Under the pieces are notes generated by a model, which did no database searches, had not been told where the DNA came from, and saw nothing but the letters and a program-made list of their open reading frames with translations. Shown one piece after another: positions 25,526 through 35,384 of a stretch of 64,000 bases of DNA. The stretch's first letter is position 1. Every line of letters begins with the position of its first letter. A program made the position numbers and the translations under genes. Source of the DNA: Lachnospiraceae bacterium UBA3310 (lineage in GTDB: Bacteria; Bacillota; Clostridia; Lachnospirales; Lachnospiraceae); assembly GCA_002361355.1 (NCBI GenBank), contig DESQ01000019.1, positions 119,542 to 183,541 on the forward strand, read 5' to 3'.

Positions 25526-27616
25526 ATGTATATTATCAGTATCATTTTTCTGCCGATGGCTGCGGCGCTGGCCGGCTATGTGCTGGGCCGCAAATCTAAG
25601 GATGGCCGCAACATATTTGCAGATATAATAACAGGCGTTACATTTCTGCTCTGCGGCTTTCTCTGTATACAAATGCTGCATGGCGCACCAGAGGGCGCAG
25701 TTTTTACCATTCCTTACATCTGCGGTATGGGCATGCACTTTACACTGGACGGCTTCCGTGCGCTGTACGGAACTGTGGCTGCCTTCATGTGGTTCATGAC
25801 CACCCTTTTTTCAAGAGAATATTTCGGACACTACCGCAACAGAAACCGTTACTATCTGTTTCTGCTGCTGACTCTCGGCGCGACGGAAGGGGTATTCTTC
25901 TCCGCCGACTTTTACACGACGTTTCTCTTCTTCGAGATTATGTCGTTTACTTCCTATGTATGGGTTGTTCACGACGAAAAACCAGAAGCCCTGCGGGCAG
26001 GCGCAACCTATCTTGCTGTGGCGGTGATCGGCGGCCTGGTCATGCTGATGGGCGTTTTCCTGCTCTATGACGCGACGGGTACGCTCCTTTTCTCGGAGCT
26101 TTCGCAAATGTCCCTCTATCACGGTGAAAACGATGTGAAGATCTGGACGGCTGGCCTCTGCCTTCTGTTTGGCTTCGGCGCAAAAGCGGGCGCATTCCCG
26201 CTCCATATCTGGCTGCCGAAGGCGCATCCCGTAGCTCCCGCGCCGGCTTCGGCTCTGCTCTCCGGCATCCTGACCAAAGCGGGAATGTACGGCATTCTGC
26301 TTTTAACCGCGGATCTCTTTTTCGGGAGTGCGGCCTGGGGCGGCCTGATTTTGATTCTGGGTGTTTTCACTATGGTCATCGGCGCGCTGTTAGCCCTGCT
26401 TTCCGTCGACCTAAAGCGGACGTTAGCCTGTTCCTCCGTCTCCCAGATCGGCTTTATTCTGGTGGGCGTCGGTATGTCGGGGCTGCTCGGCTCTGAAAAT
26501 GCGATGGCGCTCCGGGGAAGCCTTTTACACATGGTAAACCACTCCCTGATCAAACTGGTGCTGTTCATGGCGGCAGGTGTGGTCTTTATGAATGTGCACA
26601 AGTTGAACCTGAACGAAATCCGCGGGTTCGGCCGCAAAAAGCCTCTGCTTCACTATATTTTCCTCATGGGGGCGCTTGGCATCGGCGGTATGCCGCTCTG
26701 GAACGGTTACGTCAGCAAAACCCTGCTGCACGAAAGCATCGTGGAGTATATATTTGCCATAAATGCAGGAAAGATTCCGGCTTTTTTCAGCACTTCGTTT
26801 ATGCGCGCTATCGAATGGATCTTTCTGATAAGCGGCGGCCTGACCATCGCTTACATGACCAAACTCTACGTCTGTCTTTTTATCGAGAAAAACACGGACG
26901 ATGCCGTACAGAAAAAATATGATGACCTGAAAGGCAGCTATATGAACCGCACAAGCGCGTTTGCCCTCACCGTAAGCGCCACCCTGCTGCCCCTCATGGG
27001 ATTTTTCCCTAACATTGTAATGGACGGTATCGCTGATATGGGGCAAAGTTTTCTGCGGTCGGGCGCACTGGAAAAGGTTTCCTATTTTTCTCTCGGAAAC
27101 CTGAAAGGCTCTTTCATCTCCCTGATATTCGGCGCGCTGATCTACGGCCTTATCGTACGTCCTCTGTTGATGAAGGAGAAAACGTATACCAACCGCATGC
27201 CGGCCTGGCTTGATCTGGAAAACATGATCTACCGTCCGCTGTTGCTGCAGATCCTGCCCTTCGCCTTCGGTATGGTCTGCCGTCTTCTGGACAGCTTTGT
27301 GGACACCATCGTTGTGATACTTAGAAAAACAATCTACCGGGACGAAAAACTGCCCCATGAACGTCCTGAGGGCAATCTCCTGACCCATCTGGGCGCCTGC
27401 ACCGCCTCGTTTTTCGAATGGCTGGGTAATATAACCCTGCACAGAAAAAATCCCCGTAAACGGGACTATGAGCACAAGCTGGCACTGATTTACGAGGAAT
27501 ATCATGAAAACAGTATGATGATCAGCCGAAGCATGTCCTTTGGGCTGCTGCTCTTCTGTGTCGGACTGATTCTGACCGTAGCTTATCTGTTTATCAAGGA
27601 TGTGTTCGGGCTTTAA
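25526..27616 (+). CDS. Fourth, long NuoL/HyfB-type ion-translocating subunit
   Basis: 696 residues from the ATG at 25526, chosen because GGAGGT sits four bases before it (the upstream ATG at 25514 overlaps that site). FFEIMSFTSYVWVVHD, GAKAGAFPLHIWLPKAHPVAPAPASALLSGILTKAG and HMVNHSLIKLVLFM are the pump motifs. The C-terminal 200 residues contain two more helices separated by a cytoplasmic charged segment, somewhat like the lateral-arm extension of NuoL/HyfB chains. Last gene of the operon, followed by a strong terminator. Confidence 0.9.
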   Translation: MYIISIIFLPMAAALAGYVLGRKSKDGRNIFADIITGVTFLLCGFLCIQMLHGAPEGAVFTIPYICGMGMHFTLDGFRALYGTVAAFMWFMTTLFSREYFGHYRNRNRYYLFLLLTLGATEGVFFSADFYTTFLFFEIMSFTSYVWVVHDEKPEALRAGATYLAVAVIGGLVMLMGVFLLYDATGTLLFSELSQMSLYHGENDVKIWTAGLCLLFGFGAKAGAFPLHIWLPKAHPVAPAPASALLSGILTKAGMYGILLLTADLFFGSAAWGGLILILGVFTMVIGALLALLSVDLKRTLACSSVSQIGFILVGVGMSGLLGSENAMALRGSLLHMVNHSLIKLVLFMAAGVVFMNVHKLNLNEIRGFGRKKPLLHYIFLMGALGIGGMPLWNGYVSKTLLHESIVEYIFAINAGKIPAFFSTSFMRAIEWIFLISGGLTIAYMTKLYVCLFIEKNTDDAVQKKYDDLKGSYMNRTSAFALTVSATLLPLMGFFPNIVMDGIADMGQSFLRSGALEKVSYFSLGNLKGSFISLIFGALIYGLIVRPLLMKEKTYTNRMPAWLDLENMIYRPLLLQILPFAFGMVCRLLDSFVDTIVVILRKTIYRDEKLPHERPEGNLLTHLGACTASFFEWLGNITLHRKNPRKRDYEHKLALIYEEYHENSMMISRSMSFGLLLFCVGLILTVAYLFIKDVFGL

Positions 27617-27624
27617 TACGGATC

Positions 27625-27663
27625 AAAAAGCGGGTGCGTGGATTTTCCGCGCACCCGCTTTTT
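27625..27663. terminator. Strong bidirectional terminator
   Basis: AAAAAGCGGGTGCG (27625-27638) and CGCACCCGCTTTTT (27650-27663) form a 14-bp stem with A- and T-runs at both ends. It serves the antiporter operon and the convergent GLUG-protein gene. Confidence 0.95.
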
Positions 27664-27680
27664 ATGCCTTAAACCATTTA

Positions 27681-30600
27681 TTATTTCGCTTCTTCCTTAT
27701 CGTCTTCCCCGTCAGCTTCCGCTTTCTTCGCTTTCCGCTTCTTCCTCTTTTTATGTACAACCAGAATAATCAGCAAAATCAGCGCCACGGCTCCCGCCAC
27801 AACGAAGGCGATATAGTCCATAATTCCTTTCTCTGTCACGCTGACTGCAACCTTCACGCTGTCACCCTCCGCCGGGAAAAGGAAGTAGATGCCCATAAGC
27901 TCCGTCTCCGCCTTTTTCCAGCCATCCGCGTCCTGCACATAGATCTCTACGCCATCCGTCTGTCCCTGAGGCGCCTGATAGCGAATCTGATGGGACGACG
28001 CGCCGTCGTCCGGAATCCCGATCTGCCAGCACTCCGTCAACTCTTCCGCTTCCTCTGTGCCGGGCAGAGATACCTGCACGCTGTCCGTTCCCAGCTTTTC
28101 AACGGTCAGTTCATCCTCTTTTGCAAACATGCCGTCCACCAGAAGAGACGACTGGTTGTTCTCCCGCATCCAGGTGCCTGCCAATGTGGTCAGATACCTC
28201 ACATACTCTACCGTCACGTCTTCGTCAAGCCGGACGTTTGTCAGCTCCTTGTTATCCCAGTCCGCATAGAATCCTTCCTTTGCAGGAATAGTCGGATATT
28301 TATCCACAGAGACACTGCCGCCGAAGGGGCACTCGGCCGTCCCGACCTCCTCATCATCCGCATAAAAGGTAATCTTCATGTTCCGGAATCTGGTGGGCAG
28401 CCCCTCAATCTCCAAAAGCGTCCCATAGCTTACAGGCTCCGCCTTACCGCTGTAGCTGATGCGGTCAATACCTGCAATTTCATCCGAGACAAAGAAATTA
28501 TCCGCAACTTCCGCATTGTCCGTAATCTTACCCGCAATCGCGCCTGAAAAAGCGTCGCACTCCTTCACCCGCACCATTGCGCAGCAGTTTTCTATGCCAT
28601 ATCCATATCCGACAATTCCCGCCACATACTCTCCGCCGGACACCGTACACTTCGCATAACTGTTTCTGACATGGGACAGGGATTGTCCCGCTACACCGCC
28701 CACATAATCGCCTGCCGTGCTCTCAATCCTGCCGTAATTCTCACAGCGGAGAATCATGCCCATCTCCTGCAGGCCACAGACGCCGCCCACATAACTCTTC
28801 TGGGATGTGATATTCGCCTGGTTAATATTTTGTCTGAGCACGCATCTTGTGAGGAAAGTGGAATTTGCTCTGGCATCATCCAGCCCTGTAATGTCGCTCT
28901 CCAGGTCAAAATCGTACTCGATTGCCATTGTACCGGCAATTCCTGACACATTCAAATCCGCCTCCACTCTTCCGTTGTTGACACAATTGGCAACTGTGGA
29001 GTCTATGCTCTCCTCCGCGTTCTCCTCCGACTCGTCCTCATATATGTTGGAGTAATCCATATCCAGCACGCCGTCCATGGCATCCGTATACAGCCGCATG
29101 ATCTCGCTGAACTCGTCGTTGATATCCGACAGATCATCATTGATCACATCTCCGGTAGAACCCATCTCGTCATTCAGATACCCCATGTTCTCGGAAATAC
29201 CTTTCAGATTGGAGTTCAGGCTTCCCGTGGTGGAATGATAGTCGTCCCCCAGTCTCGGAAAAGTGATATCCTCCTTATCATTCAGCGTTCGGAGAATATC
29301 CCTCGTCCCTTCACCCGCGTCGTGCAGATTGTCTGCGGCATCTTCCGCAGAATCAACCGCATCGCCAAGCTGCCCTCTCGCTTCCTCCGTCATATCTGCA
29401 GTGTGGCGGGAGGCAATTTCCGTCATGGTCTCCAGCTGATCGCGCATATAAGAGGAATAAGTCTCTGTAGGATCAAGGCTATGGTTTTCCTTATATTTTT
29501 TATCCGCATATTTACTTGCTTCTTTCGCTATGGCCGAAGCATTGCCAGACATATCCTGTGCAACCACCCTCTGTATCTCCTGATCCGCCGCATCCGAACG
29601 GGGAAAGCTCTGATCATCCGAATCATGCACCCAGCCGCTAATGTCAAGATATGTATTGTCATCCAATACCGTTTGAAACTCGCCGTCACCGCCGGGAGGA
29701 TTGGGGTGCTCCTGTTTGGAACCCGACACGACAGGCTTCAAATCGGTTCCCATTGAATTCTTCGCAATATAATAATTCTCATAGGCCTGCGTCGCGTCCG
29801 CGGCATACCCCGCGTGCTCCTTTCCCCCACTCTCAATGGACGACTTAGCCTGATCGTACAACACTTTTTCATCCGGCGACATGTACTGGTAGATATCCAT
29901 GGCCTCCACCATATCTCCCAGCTCTTTCGCCGTATCCTTCACATCCGACGCCGCGTCCGTCATATGATCGATCACGCCGTCATCCTTCGCCGTCTCGTCC
30001 AGCACATAGTCGAAACGGTTCACCGCCTCGTTGACGGAATCCATCATGCTGTCCGTCCAGTCTATGGTTCTGTCCGCCAGCGTATGGGTGTCATCAATCG
30101 CCCTGTCCGCAAAGTCACGAATCACGGAAAGTCTGTTGGAAATCACGTCCGACTGGTCACCCGCATCGTCTAACATCTTTTCGACCTGGTCATGCATAGT
30201 GTCGATGTGGTCTGACAACTGCAGCACGATATCCTCTGACAAGTCAACCGCTATGTACGGCTCCGCCTGTCCGACAATACCGCCCACATCCTTACGGCCG
30301 TATACCCTTCCCTTGTTCGCACAGGAATACACATAACCCGACTGTCTTCCTGCAATGCCGCCCGTATTGTAGCCTACATGCTCATAACCGACCGTGCCCT
30401 CGTTTACACAGTTCTGTATGATACCGGTAGAAAGCCCGGCGATACCGCCCGTATCCACCGTATTGTCCGTAGTGGAGAGCTTGTCGCCTTTTTCGTCCTC
30501 ATCCTTGTCAAGAGAGTTTATGAGTCCCGCTGTATACTGCTCCAAATTGATATCTTCCAGCGACTTCGCCGTGTCTTCGTTGGAAATATTAACGTCCGCC

Positions 30601-31301
30601 TTGTTGAGACAGCCCACAATATTTCCCACATTATCACCGGCAATGCCTCCTGTATAATGTGCCCCTTTGATCTCCCCGACCATCTCACTGTCCATCAGCA
30701 CACCGCTGATCTCATTGTAGCCGGTGATGCCGCCCACATAGTCGTTGGCCTCCACAGTACCGTCAAAGACACAGTTTAAAAGTACGCCGCTGTTGTCTCC
30801 TACAATACCGCCCACCACCATCTGCTGCCCGGTAGGTCTGACCGCCCCTTCCACCCGCAGATTTGCGATAACTGCCGACCTCTGCGTGTAATTAAACAAT
30901 CCCACATAGGAAACAGGTTTGTGTACCGTAAACCCGCTGATCGTGTGACCCTGTCCGTCAAAATACCCCCCGAAGGTCGGTATGGGGTCAAATCCCTCCC
31001 CGGACAGATTGAGATCTTCCGTCAGATAAACCTTTTTATTCTGAGACCATGTGTCCAGCCAGCAGTTTCGCGAAAAATCCTTGAAATCCTCCACGCTTCT
31101 GATATAAACGGTTTCCCACTCGATCTCCTCATCCTGATAGGAAGCAATCACCTCGTTGGCATCTTCCACACTGGCAACCTCTTCCTCCTCGTTCTCCTCT
31201 GTCTGTGTCTCTTCTTCCACTGCCGACACGGACACTGCCGGAAAAGCGCTAAAGATCACTGCCGCCGTAAGTAACAGGGCTGTCACTTTTCTTTTACTCA
31301 T
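27681..31301 (-). CDS. Large GLUG-repeat surface protein with coiled-coil and C-terminal membrane anchor
   Basis: 1206 residues. Signal peptide (about 1-27), acidic linker, GLUG-type beta repeats (about 110-365; recurring GGIVG, GGITG, GGIAG motifs with N-C or N-x-G turns), a long acidic helical region (about 365-770; repeated D-x-x-S-D/N-x-x patterns), a second GLUG block (to about 960), a beta-rich part resembling an internalin B-type repeat (YADDEEVGTAECPFGGSV and following), and a membrane helix near 1161-1182 with a very basic then acidic cytoplasmic tail. It overlaps the MMPL transporter gene by eight bases behind GGGAGGTGG. It is probably displayed outside the membrane as a partner of that transporter. 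Function unknown. Confidence 0.8.
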   Translation of the reverse strand: MSKRKVTALLLTAAVIFSAFPAVSVSAVEEETQTEENEEEEVASVEDANEVIASYQDEEIEWETVYIRSVEDFKDFSRNCWLDTWSQNKKVYLTEDLNLSGEGFDPIPTFGGYFDGQGHTISGFTVHKPVSYVGLFNYTQRSAVIANLRVEGAVRPTGQQMVVGGIVGDNSGVLLNCVFDGTVEANDYVGGITGYNEISGVLMDSEMVGEIKGAHYTGGIAGDNVGNIVGCLNKADVNISNEDTAKSLEDINLEQYTAGLINSLDKDEDEKGDKLSTTDNTVDTGGIAGLSTGIIQNCVNEGTVGYEHVGYNTGGIAGRQSGYVYSCANKGRVYGRKDVGGIVGQAEPYIAVDLSEDIVLQLSDHIDTMHDQVEKMLDDAGDQSDVISNRLSVIRDFADRAIDDTHTLADRTIDWTDSMMDSVNEAVNRFDYVLDETAKDDGVIDHMTDAASDVKDTAKELGDMVEAMDIYQYMSPDEKVLYDQAKSSIESGGKEHAGYAADATQAYENYYIAKNSMGTDLKPVVSGSKQEHPNPPGGDGEFQTVLDDNTYLDISGWVHDSDDQSFPRSDAADQEIQRVVAQDMSGNASAIAKEASKYADKKYKENHSLDPTETYSSYMRDQLETMTEIASRHTADMTEEARGQLGDAVDSAEDAADNLHDAGEGTRDILRTLNDKEDITFPRLGDDYHSTTGSLNSNLKGISENMGYLNDEMGSTGDVINDDLSDINDEFSEIMRLYTDAMDGVLDMDYSNIYEDESEENAEESIDSTVANCVNNGRVEADLNVSGIAGTMAIEYDFDLESDITGLDDARANSTFLTRCVLRQNINQANITSQKSYVGGVCGLQEMGMILRCENYGRIESTAGDYVGGVAGQSLSHVRNSYAKCTVSGGEYVAGIVGYGYGIENCCAMVRVKECDAFSGAIAGKITDNAEVADNFFVSDEIAGIDRISYSGKAEPVSYGTLLEIEGLPTRFRNMKITFYADDEEVGTAECPFGGSVSVDKYPTIPAKEGFYADWDNKELTNVRLDEDVTVEYVRYLTTLAGTWMRENNQSSLLVDGMFAKEDELTVEKLGTDSVQVSLPGTEEAEELTECWQIGIPDDGASSHQIRYQAPQGQTDGVEIYVQDADGWKKAETELMGIYFLFPAEGDSVKVAVSVTEKGIMDYIAFVVAGAVALILLIILVVHKKRKKRKAKKAEADGEDDKEEAK

Positions 31302-33816
31302 GATCCGCCACCTCCCTGCTCTCTATTTCCTCAGATACCGACGCCGTCAACCGTCTGTATTCTTCCTCCGAAAGTTCCGTCACATCGCCCGCCTCCACAT
31401 AGGCGCTCACATTACCCCGGACAATCGCGCTCATAGTACCTGTCACAACACCATCGATCCTGCCGCGCACCAGTCCGTCTACTCTCATAAGACCCGTCAC
31501 ATTCTTCGTCCGGATCGGCATATTCATAACAAAGGCCGTCTTCTCTATGATCTTATCGCCCACCAGAAGAATCTGCGGCAGAACGAACATGGTCACAAAG
31601 ATGGAGATCGTAGTTCCTCTTCCCAGGCACTTTCCGATCCCGAAAATCGCCGCGTTGGAAGTCAGCTTGCCGATCAGTATACCTGCCACCACCATCATTG
31701 TTCCCGATGTGATAATCGTCGGGAATGCCTGATTCATGGAATCTATAATGGACTGTCTTCTGCCGTTTGTCTCCCGAAGCTCCATATAGCGGCTGGCAAT
31801 GACAATGGCGTAGTCGATATTCGCACCCATCTGTATCGAGCTGACGATCAGGTAGGACATGAAGAAAATATTGTCGTGCTGCAATGCGGGAACGGAAAAG
31901 TTCAGCCAGATACAACCCTGAATTACCGCAATCAAAAGCACCGGCATACCCGCCGACTTAAATGTGAACAAAAGCACCACAAGCACTGCAAGAATGGACG
32001 CCACATTGTTCACCAGATTATCCCTGCCAAACGTTTTCTGCAGATCATACTGGCTCACCGACTCTCCGCAGACTAAAATTCTGCCGTCATAATATTTCTC
32101 AGCTATCTCATGCATTTTGTCGATAAAAGCAAATGTCTCGTCGCTCTCTTCCGGAAGCGTCAGATAAACCAGCATACGACTGTAATTCTCGCCCTGCAGC
32201 TGGTTCTTCGCAAAATTCATGGAATCATAAGCATCGTCCAGCGTATCCTGTAAATCATCTTCCAGCGTGACATACCCCTCATCCACCTCGTCGTGAACAA
32301 ACATAAACATATCAATCAGCGATACTTTATATTCCGGCAGGCCGTTGACTACCTTTGCATAATCCTCATCATTCACCGCGTAAGCTGCGTATACCAGTTC
32401 CGCCACCTCGTAGTCCAGATCAATCAGCTCCGAAAACTGCCTCGGCGTCAATTTATCCGTCAGACAGTAGCCGTCCATCGCCTCTATGTTAGCAAGTCCC
32501 ATCGCATAATCCACCTCTGGGCACGCCTCCAGATCCGCCAGAAGTTTCGCTTCACTCTCATAATCCCCTGCCGGCACAATGAGCGCCACCATATTGCTGG
32601 CGCCAAAGTTCTCCGTCTGCAGCTCTTCTGTCTTCTGGACACTATTCTGAATCGGCGGTGTGATCGTGCTGTCGCCGAACACATAGGGACACTTACTGGA
32701 AACTATGTACGCCCCCACAATGACAAGCACAAAGAGCGGCGCGACAATAAACCTTGTGGCATAGTCAAACTTACCGACAAAAGGGATATCCGGTATAAAA
32801 TTTTTATGCTTGGTGTTATCCATCAGCTTGGAGAACAGCATAATCACACCCGGCATCAGCAGGAACACCGATCCCAGCGCCAGAAAAATAGATTTGATCA
32901 GGCACATGGCCAGATCCGGCCCCATCTTGTACTGCATAAAACTCATGGCAACCAAACCGCCTATGGTGGTCAGGGAGCTGCCGCATATTTCCGGAATCGC
33001 CTTGCTCAGGGCAATGATGATCGCCTCCCTGGCCTCCAGATTGACATGCTCTTCCTTGTATCTGTTTAACAGGATGATCGCGTAGTCCACCGACAGGGCA
33101 AGCTGTAATACCACCGTGACAGAATTGGACACGAAAGAGATCGTCCCAAAAATAAAATTCGATCCCATCTGTAAAATCGCCGCCGCCACAAAAGTGATCA
33201 GAAGCACCGGCACCTCAGCGTAAGCCTGGGACGTGAGCAGAAGAACCGTCACCACCACAATAGCCACCAGGACAATGATCACATTCATCTCCTGCGCAAT
33301 CAGCTCCGCATCAATATCTCCCAGCGTTGTGGACAGATAATAATCGTAGCCCTCCAGCTTCTCCTTGACCCGATCTAACACCTCAAGGCACTGGTCGTCC
33401 TTCTCGTCATAATCAAAAGTGATATTATAATATGCCGAACCATTATAATAATGTTCGTCCTGATTTTCCAGATCGTCCTCATCCACAAATTCCACCTGAA
33501 AAACACCCGGTATAAATTCCAGATTCCGGTTGATGGACTGCGCCTGTTCAAGGGAAATATTTGCAATCATGACATTACAGGTTCCGTATGTAATAAACTC
33601 CTTTTCCATCAAATCCAGACCCTGTTTCGTCTCCGTGGAATCCGGCAGATAATGGGACATGGAATTCTCCACCCCGACCCAATTTCGCGATACGGCGGAA
33701 AATATAATCAAAATGCCAAACAGTAAAAAAAACAGGTTTCGCTTATCCACAATGAAACCGCAGATTTTGAGCATAGCCTGATTCCCGCCTTTTTTTTCAG
33801 TTTGTTCCTTTTCCAT
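31294..33816 (-). CDS. MMPL/RND-family transporter with a repeat-rich C-terminal tail
   Basis: 840 residues from the ATG at 33816, which has GAGGAG nine bases upstream. Two repeats of one helix, a large extracellular loop and five helices; SVDYAIILLNRYKEE and NIDYAIVIASRYMEL are the matching RND helix-4-like motifs with the proton-relay Asp. Such proteins export lipids or other hydrophobic molecules using the proton gradient. After the last helix comes a tail of about 67 residues with short repeats of the form V-x-G-x-V-x-G (VDGLVRGRIDGVVTG and onward), reminiscent of bactofilin beta-helix turns. Co-translated with the GLUG protein. Confidence 0.88.
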   Translation of the reverse strand: MEKEQTEKKGGNQAMLKICGFIVDKRNLFFLLFGILIIFSAVSRNWVGVENSMSHYLPDSTETKQGLDLMEKEFITYGTCNVMIANISLEQAQSINRNLEFIPGVFQVEFVDEDDLENQDEHYYNGSAYYNITFDYDEKDDQCLEVLDRVKEKLEGYDYYLSTTLGDIDAELIAQEMNVIIVLVAIVVVTVLLLTSQAYAEVPVLLITFVAAAILQMGSNFIFGTISFVSNSVTVVLQLALSVDYAIILLNRYKEEHVNLEAREAIIIALSKAIPEICGSSLTTIGGLVAMSFMQYKMGPDLAMCLIKSIFLALGSVFLLMPGVIMLFSKLMDNTKHKNFIPDIPFVGKFDYATRFIVAPLFVLVIVGAYIVSSKCPYVFGDSTITPPIQNSVQKTEELQTENFGASNMVALIVPAGDYESEAKLLADLEACPEVDYAMGLANIEAMDGYCLTDKLTPRQFSELIDLDYEVAELVYAAYAVNDEDYAKVVNGLPEYKVSLIDMFMFVHDEVDEGYVTLEDDLQDTLDDAYDSMNFAKNQLQGENYSRMLVYLTLPEESDETFAFIDKMHEIAEKYYDGRILVCGESVSQYDLQKTFGRDNLVNNVASILAVLVVLLFTFKSAGMPVLLIAVIQGCIWLNFSVPALQHDNIFFMSYLIVSSIQMGANIDYAIVIASRYMELRETNGRRQSIIDSMNQAFPTIITSGTMMVVAGILIGKLTSNAAIFGIGKCLGRGTTISIFVTMFVLPQILLVGDKIIEKTAFVMNMPIRTKNVTGLMRVDGLVRGRIDGVVTGTMSAIVRGNVSAYVEAGDVTELSEEEYRRLTASVSEEIESREVADHE

Positions 33817-33925
33817 AGAAAAAACTCCTCTCCCGTTCAAGAGGAAATATAGCATTCTGACAGGTTTTTGTCAATTATATGCAGGATGAGTTTTTACATT
33901 CCCACAATTTTGTATAAACCCCTTC

Positions 33926-33954
33926 TTTACAAACGATTTGCTTTCCCGTACACT
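33926..33954 (+). promoter_or_regulatory. Possible promoter of the potassium uptake genes
   Basis: TTTACA (33926-33931), 17 bp, TACACT (33949-33954), about 43 bases before the KtrB-type start. Nothing resembling a c-di-AMP riboswitch fits in the remaining leader. Confidence 0.4.
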
Positions 33955-33996
33955 ATATCTGTATCGGGTATTTTCCGATACGACGGAGAAATTCAT

Positions 33997-35358
33997 ATGA
34001 AAAAAAAGATTCGCATTAACTTATCTACAACCCAGACCATCATGTTAAGTTTTCTGCTTGCTATTCTGGCAGGAAGCTTTTTGCTTACCCTGCCGGTAAG
34101 CGCCGCAAACGGGCGCGCGATCCCTTACATTGACGCGCTCTTTACAGCGACTACCTCCATCTGCGTGACAGGTCTTGTGACAGTCCCTACCTTTTCCACA
34201 TGGAGCCTTTTCGGCCAAATCGTAATTCTCTTCTTAATACAGATCGGCGGGCTGGGCGTCGTCACAATTATGTCCGGGCTGATGATCAGCCTGCACCGCA
34301 GAATCGGTATCAAGGACAGAATGCTGATTCAGGACGCCTTTAACCTGAATACACTGTCAGGCATGGTAAAGTTCATCAATAAAGTACTTCTCGGCACTTT
34401 TATCGTGGAGGGTGTCGGCGCACTTCTGTACATGACGGTCTTTGTCCCGGAATTTGGCTTGGAGGGCGTCTGGATATCCATATTTAACGCCGTATCCGCC
34501 TTTTGCAACGCAGGAATGGACATAATCTCGGAAAGCAGCCTGTATGCTTATGTACACAATCCTCTCATCAACATCGTAACCATGCTGTTGATTGTCCTGG
34601 GCGGGATCGGCTATATTGTCTGGTGGGATATTATGAATGTGCTGAAAAACGGGAAGGGACAAAAATGGAAATGCTTTTCCAATTTAACCCTTCACAGCAA
34701 AATTGCTCTCTCCATGACAGGGCTTCTCATTCTTGCAGGAACAGCGGCTATTTTTATTTTTGAATACAATAATCCCCTGACCATGGGTGGTTTCACTTTC
34801 TTTGAAAAACTACAGGCTTCTCTGTTTCAGTCAGTAACCACAAGAACCGCAGGTTTTGCGACGATTCCACAGGAGAATCTGACCAACGCTTCCGCCCTCG
34901 TCTCCCTGCTTCTCATGTTTATCGGCGGATCCCCGGTGGGTACCGCAGGCGGCGTTAAAACCGTGACAATGGCCATACTGATTGTCTCCGCATTTGCCAC
35001 CATGAAGAGCAAAGCTGACGCAGAGCTTTTCCACCGGACAGTCTCAAAACAGGCTGTCAGCAAAGCTGTCGCGGTGGTGAGCATGGCATTTATTATCCTG
35101 TGTACTTCAACCCTCCTTTTATCAGCCGTCACGGATGCGGATGCCCTTGACATTGCCTATGAAACCGTCAGCGCTGCGGCAACTGTTGGTCTGACAAGGA
35201 ATCTGACTTCCGGGCTCAACGTCTTTGGTAAAATCATTATCATCGTAACCATGTATCTTGGGAGAGTCGGCCCTATCTCGCTTATGATAGCGCTCAACAC
35301 GAAAAAAGAAGTGAAAAACATCGTCAAAAATCCCACGGAAGAAATCAGCGTGGGCTAG
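33997..35358 (+). CDS. ktrB: TrkH/KtrB-family potassium channel-like subunit
   Basis: 453 residues from the ATG at 33997 (CGGAG eight bases before it; the frame is open from 33868 without such a site). Four M1-P-M2 repeats are recognisable by the selectivity-filter turns ICVTGL, FCNAGMD, TRTAGF and ATVGLT, each with the key Gly. Size and the absence of long extra N-terminal helices fit KtrB rather than TrkH. Takes up K+ at the membrane together with the regulatory subunit encoded 26 bases downstream. Confidence 0.92.
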   Translation: MKKKIRINLSTTQTIMLSFLLAILAGSFLLTLPVSAANGRAIPYIDALFTATTSICVTGLVTVPTFSTWSLFGQIVILFLIQIGGLGVVTIMSGLMISLHRRIGIKDRMLIQDAFNLNTLSGMVKFINKVLLGTFIVEGVGALLYMTVFVPEFGLEGVWISIFNAVSAFCNAGMDIISESSLYAYVHNPLINIVTMLLIVLGGIGYIVWWDIMNVLKNGKGQKWKCFSNLTLHSKIALSMTGLLILAGTAAIFIFEYNNPLTMGGFTFFEKLQASLFQSVTTRTAGFATIPQENLTNASALVSLLLMFIGGSPVGTAGGVKTVTMAILIVSAFATMKSKADAELFHRTVSKQAVSKAVAVVSMAFIILCTSTLLLSAVTDADALDIAYETVSAAATVGLTRNLTSGLNVFGKIIIIVTMYLGRVGPISLMIALNTKKEVKNIVKNPTEEISVG

Positions 35359-35384
35359 TATATAAATTTATGGAGGAAAATCTT

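Noticed and set aside
26525..27505. A 326-codon minus-strand frame opposite the fourth pump subunit
   Set aside because: Long but without ribosome binding site or domain, and the sense frame is fully supported.
31156..33069. Plus-strand frames opposite the GLUG/MMPL junction and the MMPL gene
   Set aside because: His/Arg-rich antisense translations of RND membrane segments; not credible proteins.
33856..33996. A c-di-AMP riboswitch in front of the potassium uptake genes
   Set aside because: The interval is only 141 bases, contains a plausible promoter close to the start, and shows no paired domains of the ydaO type.
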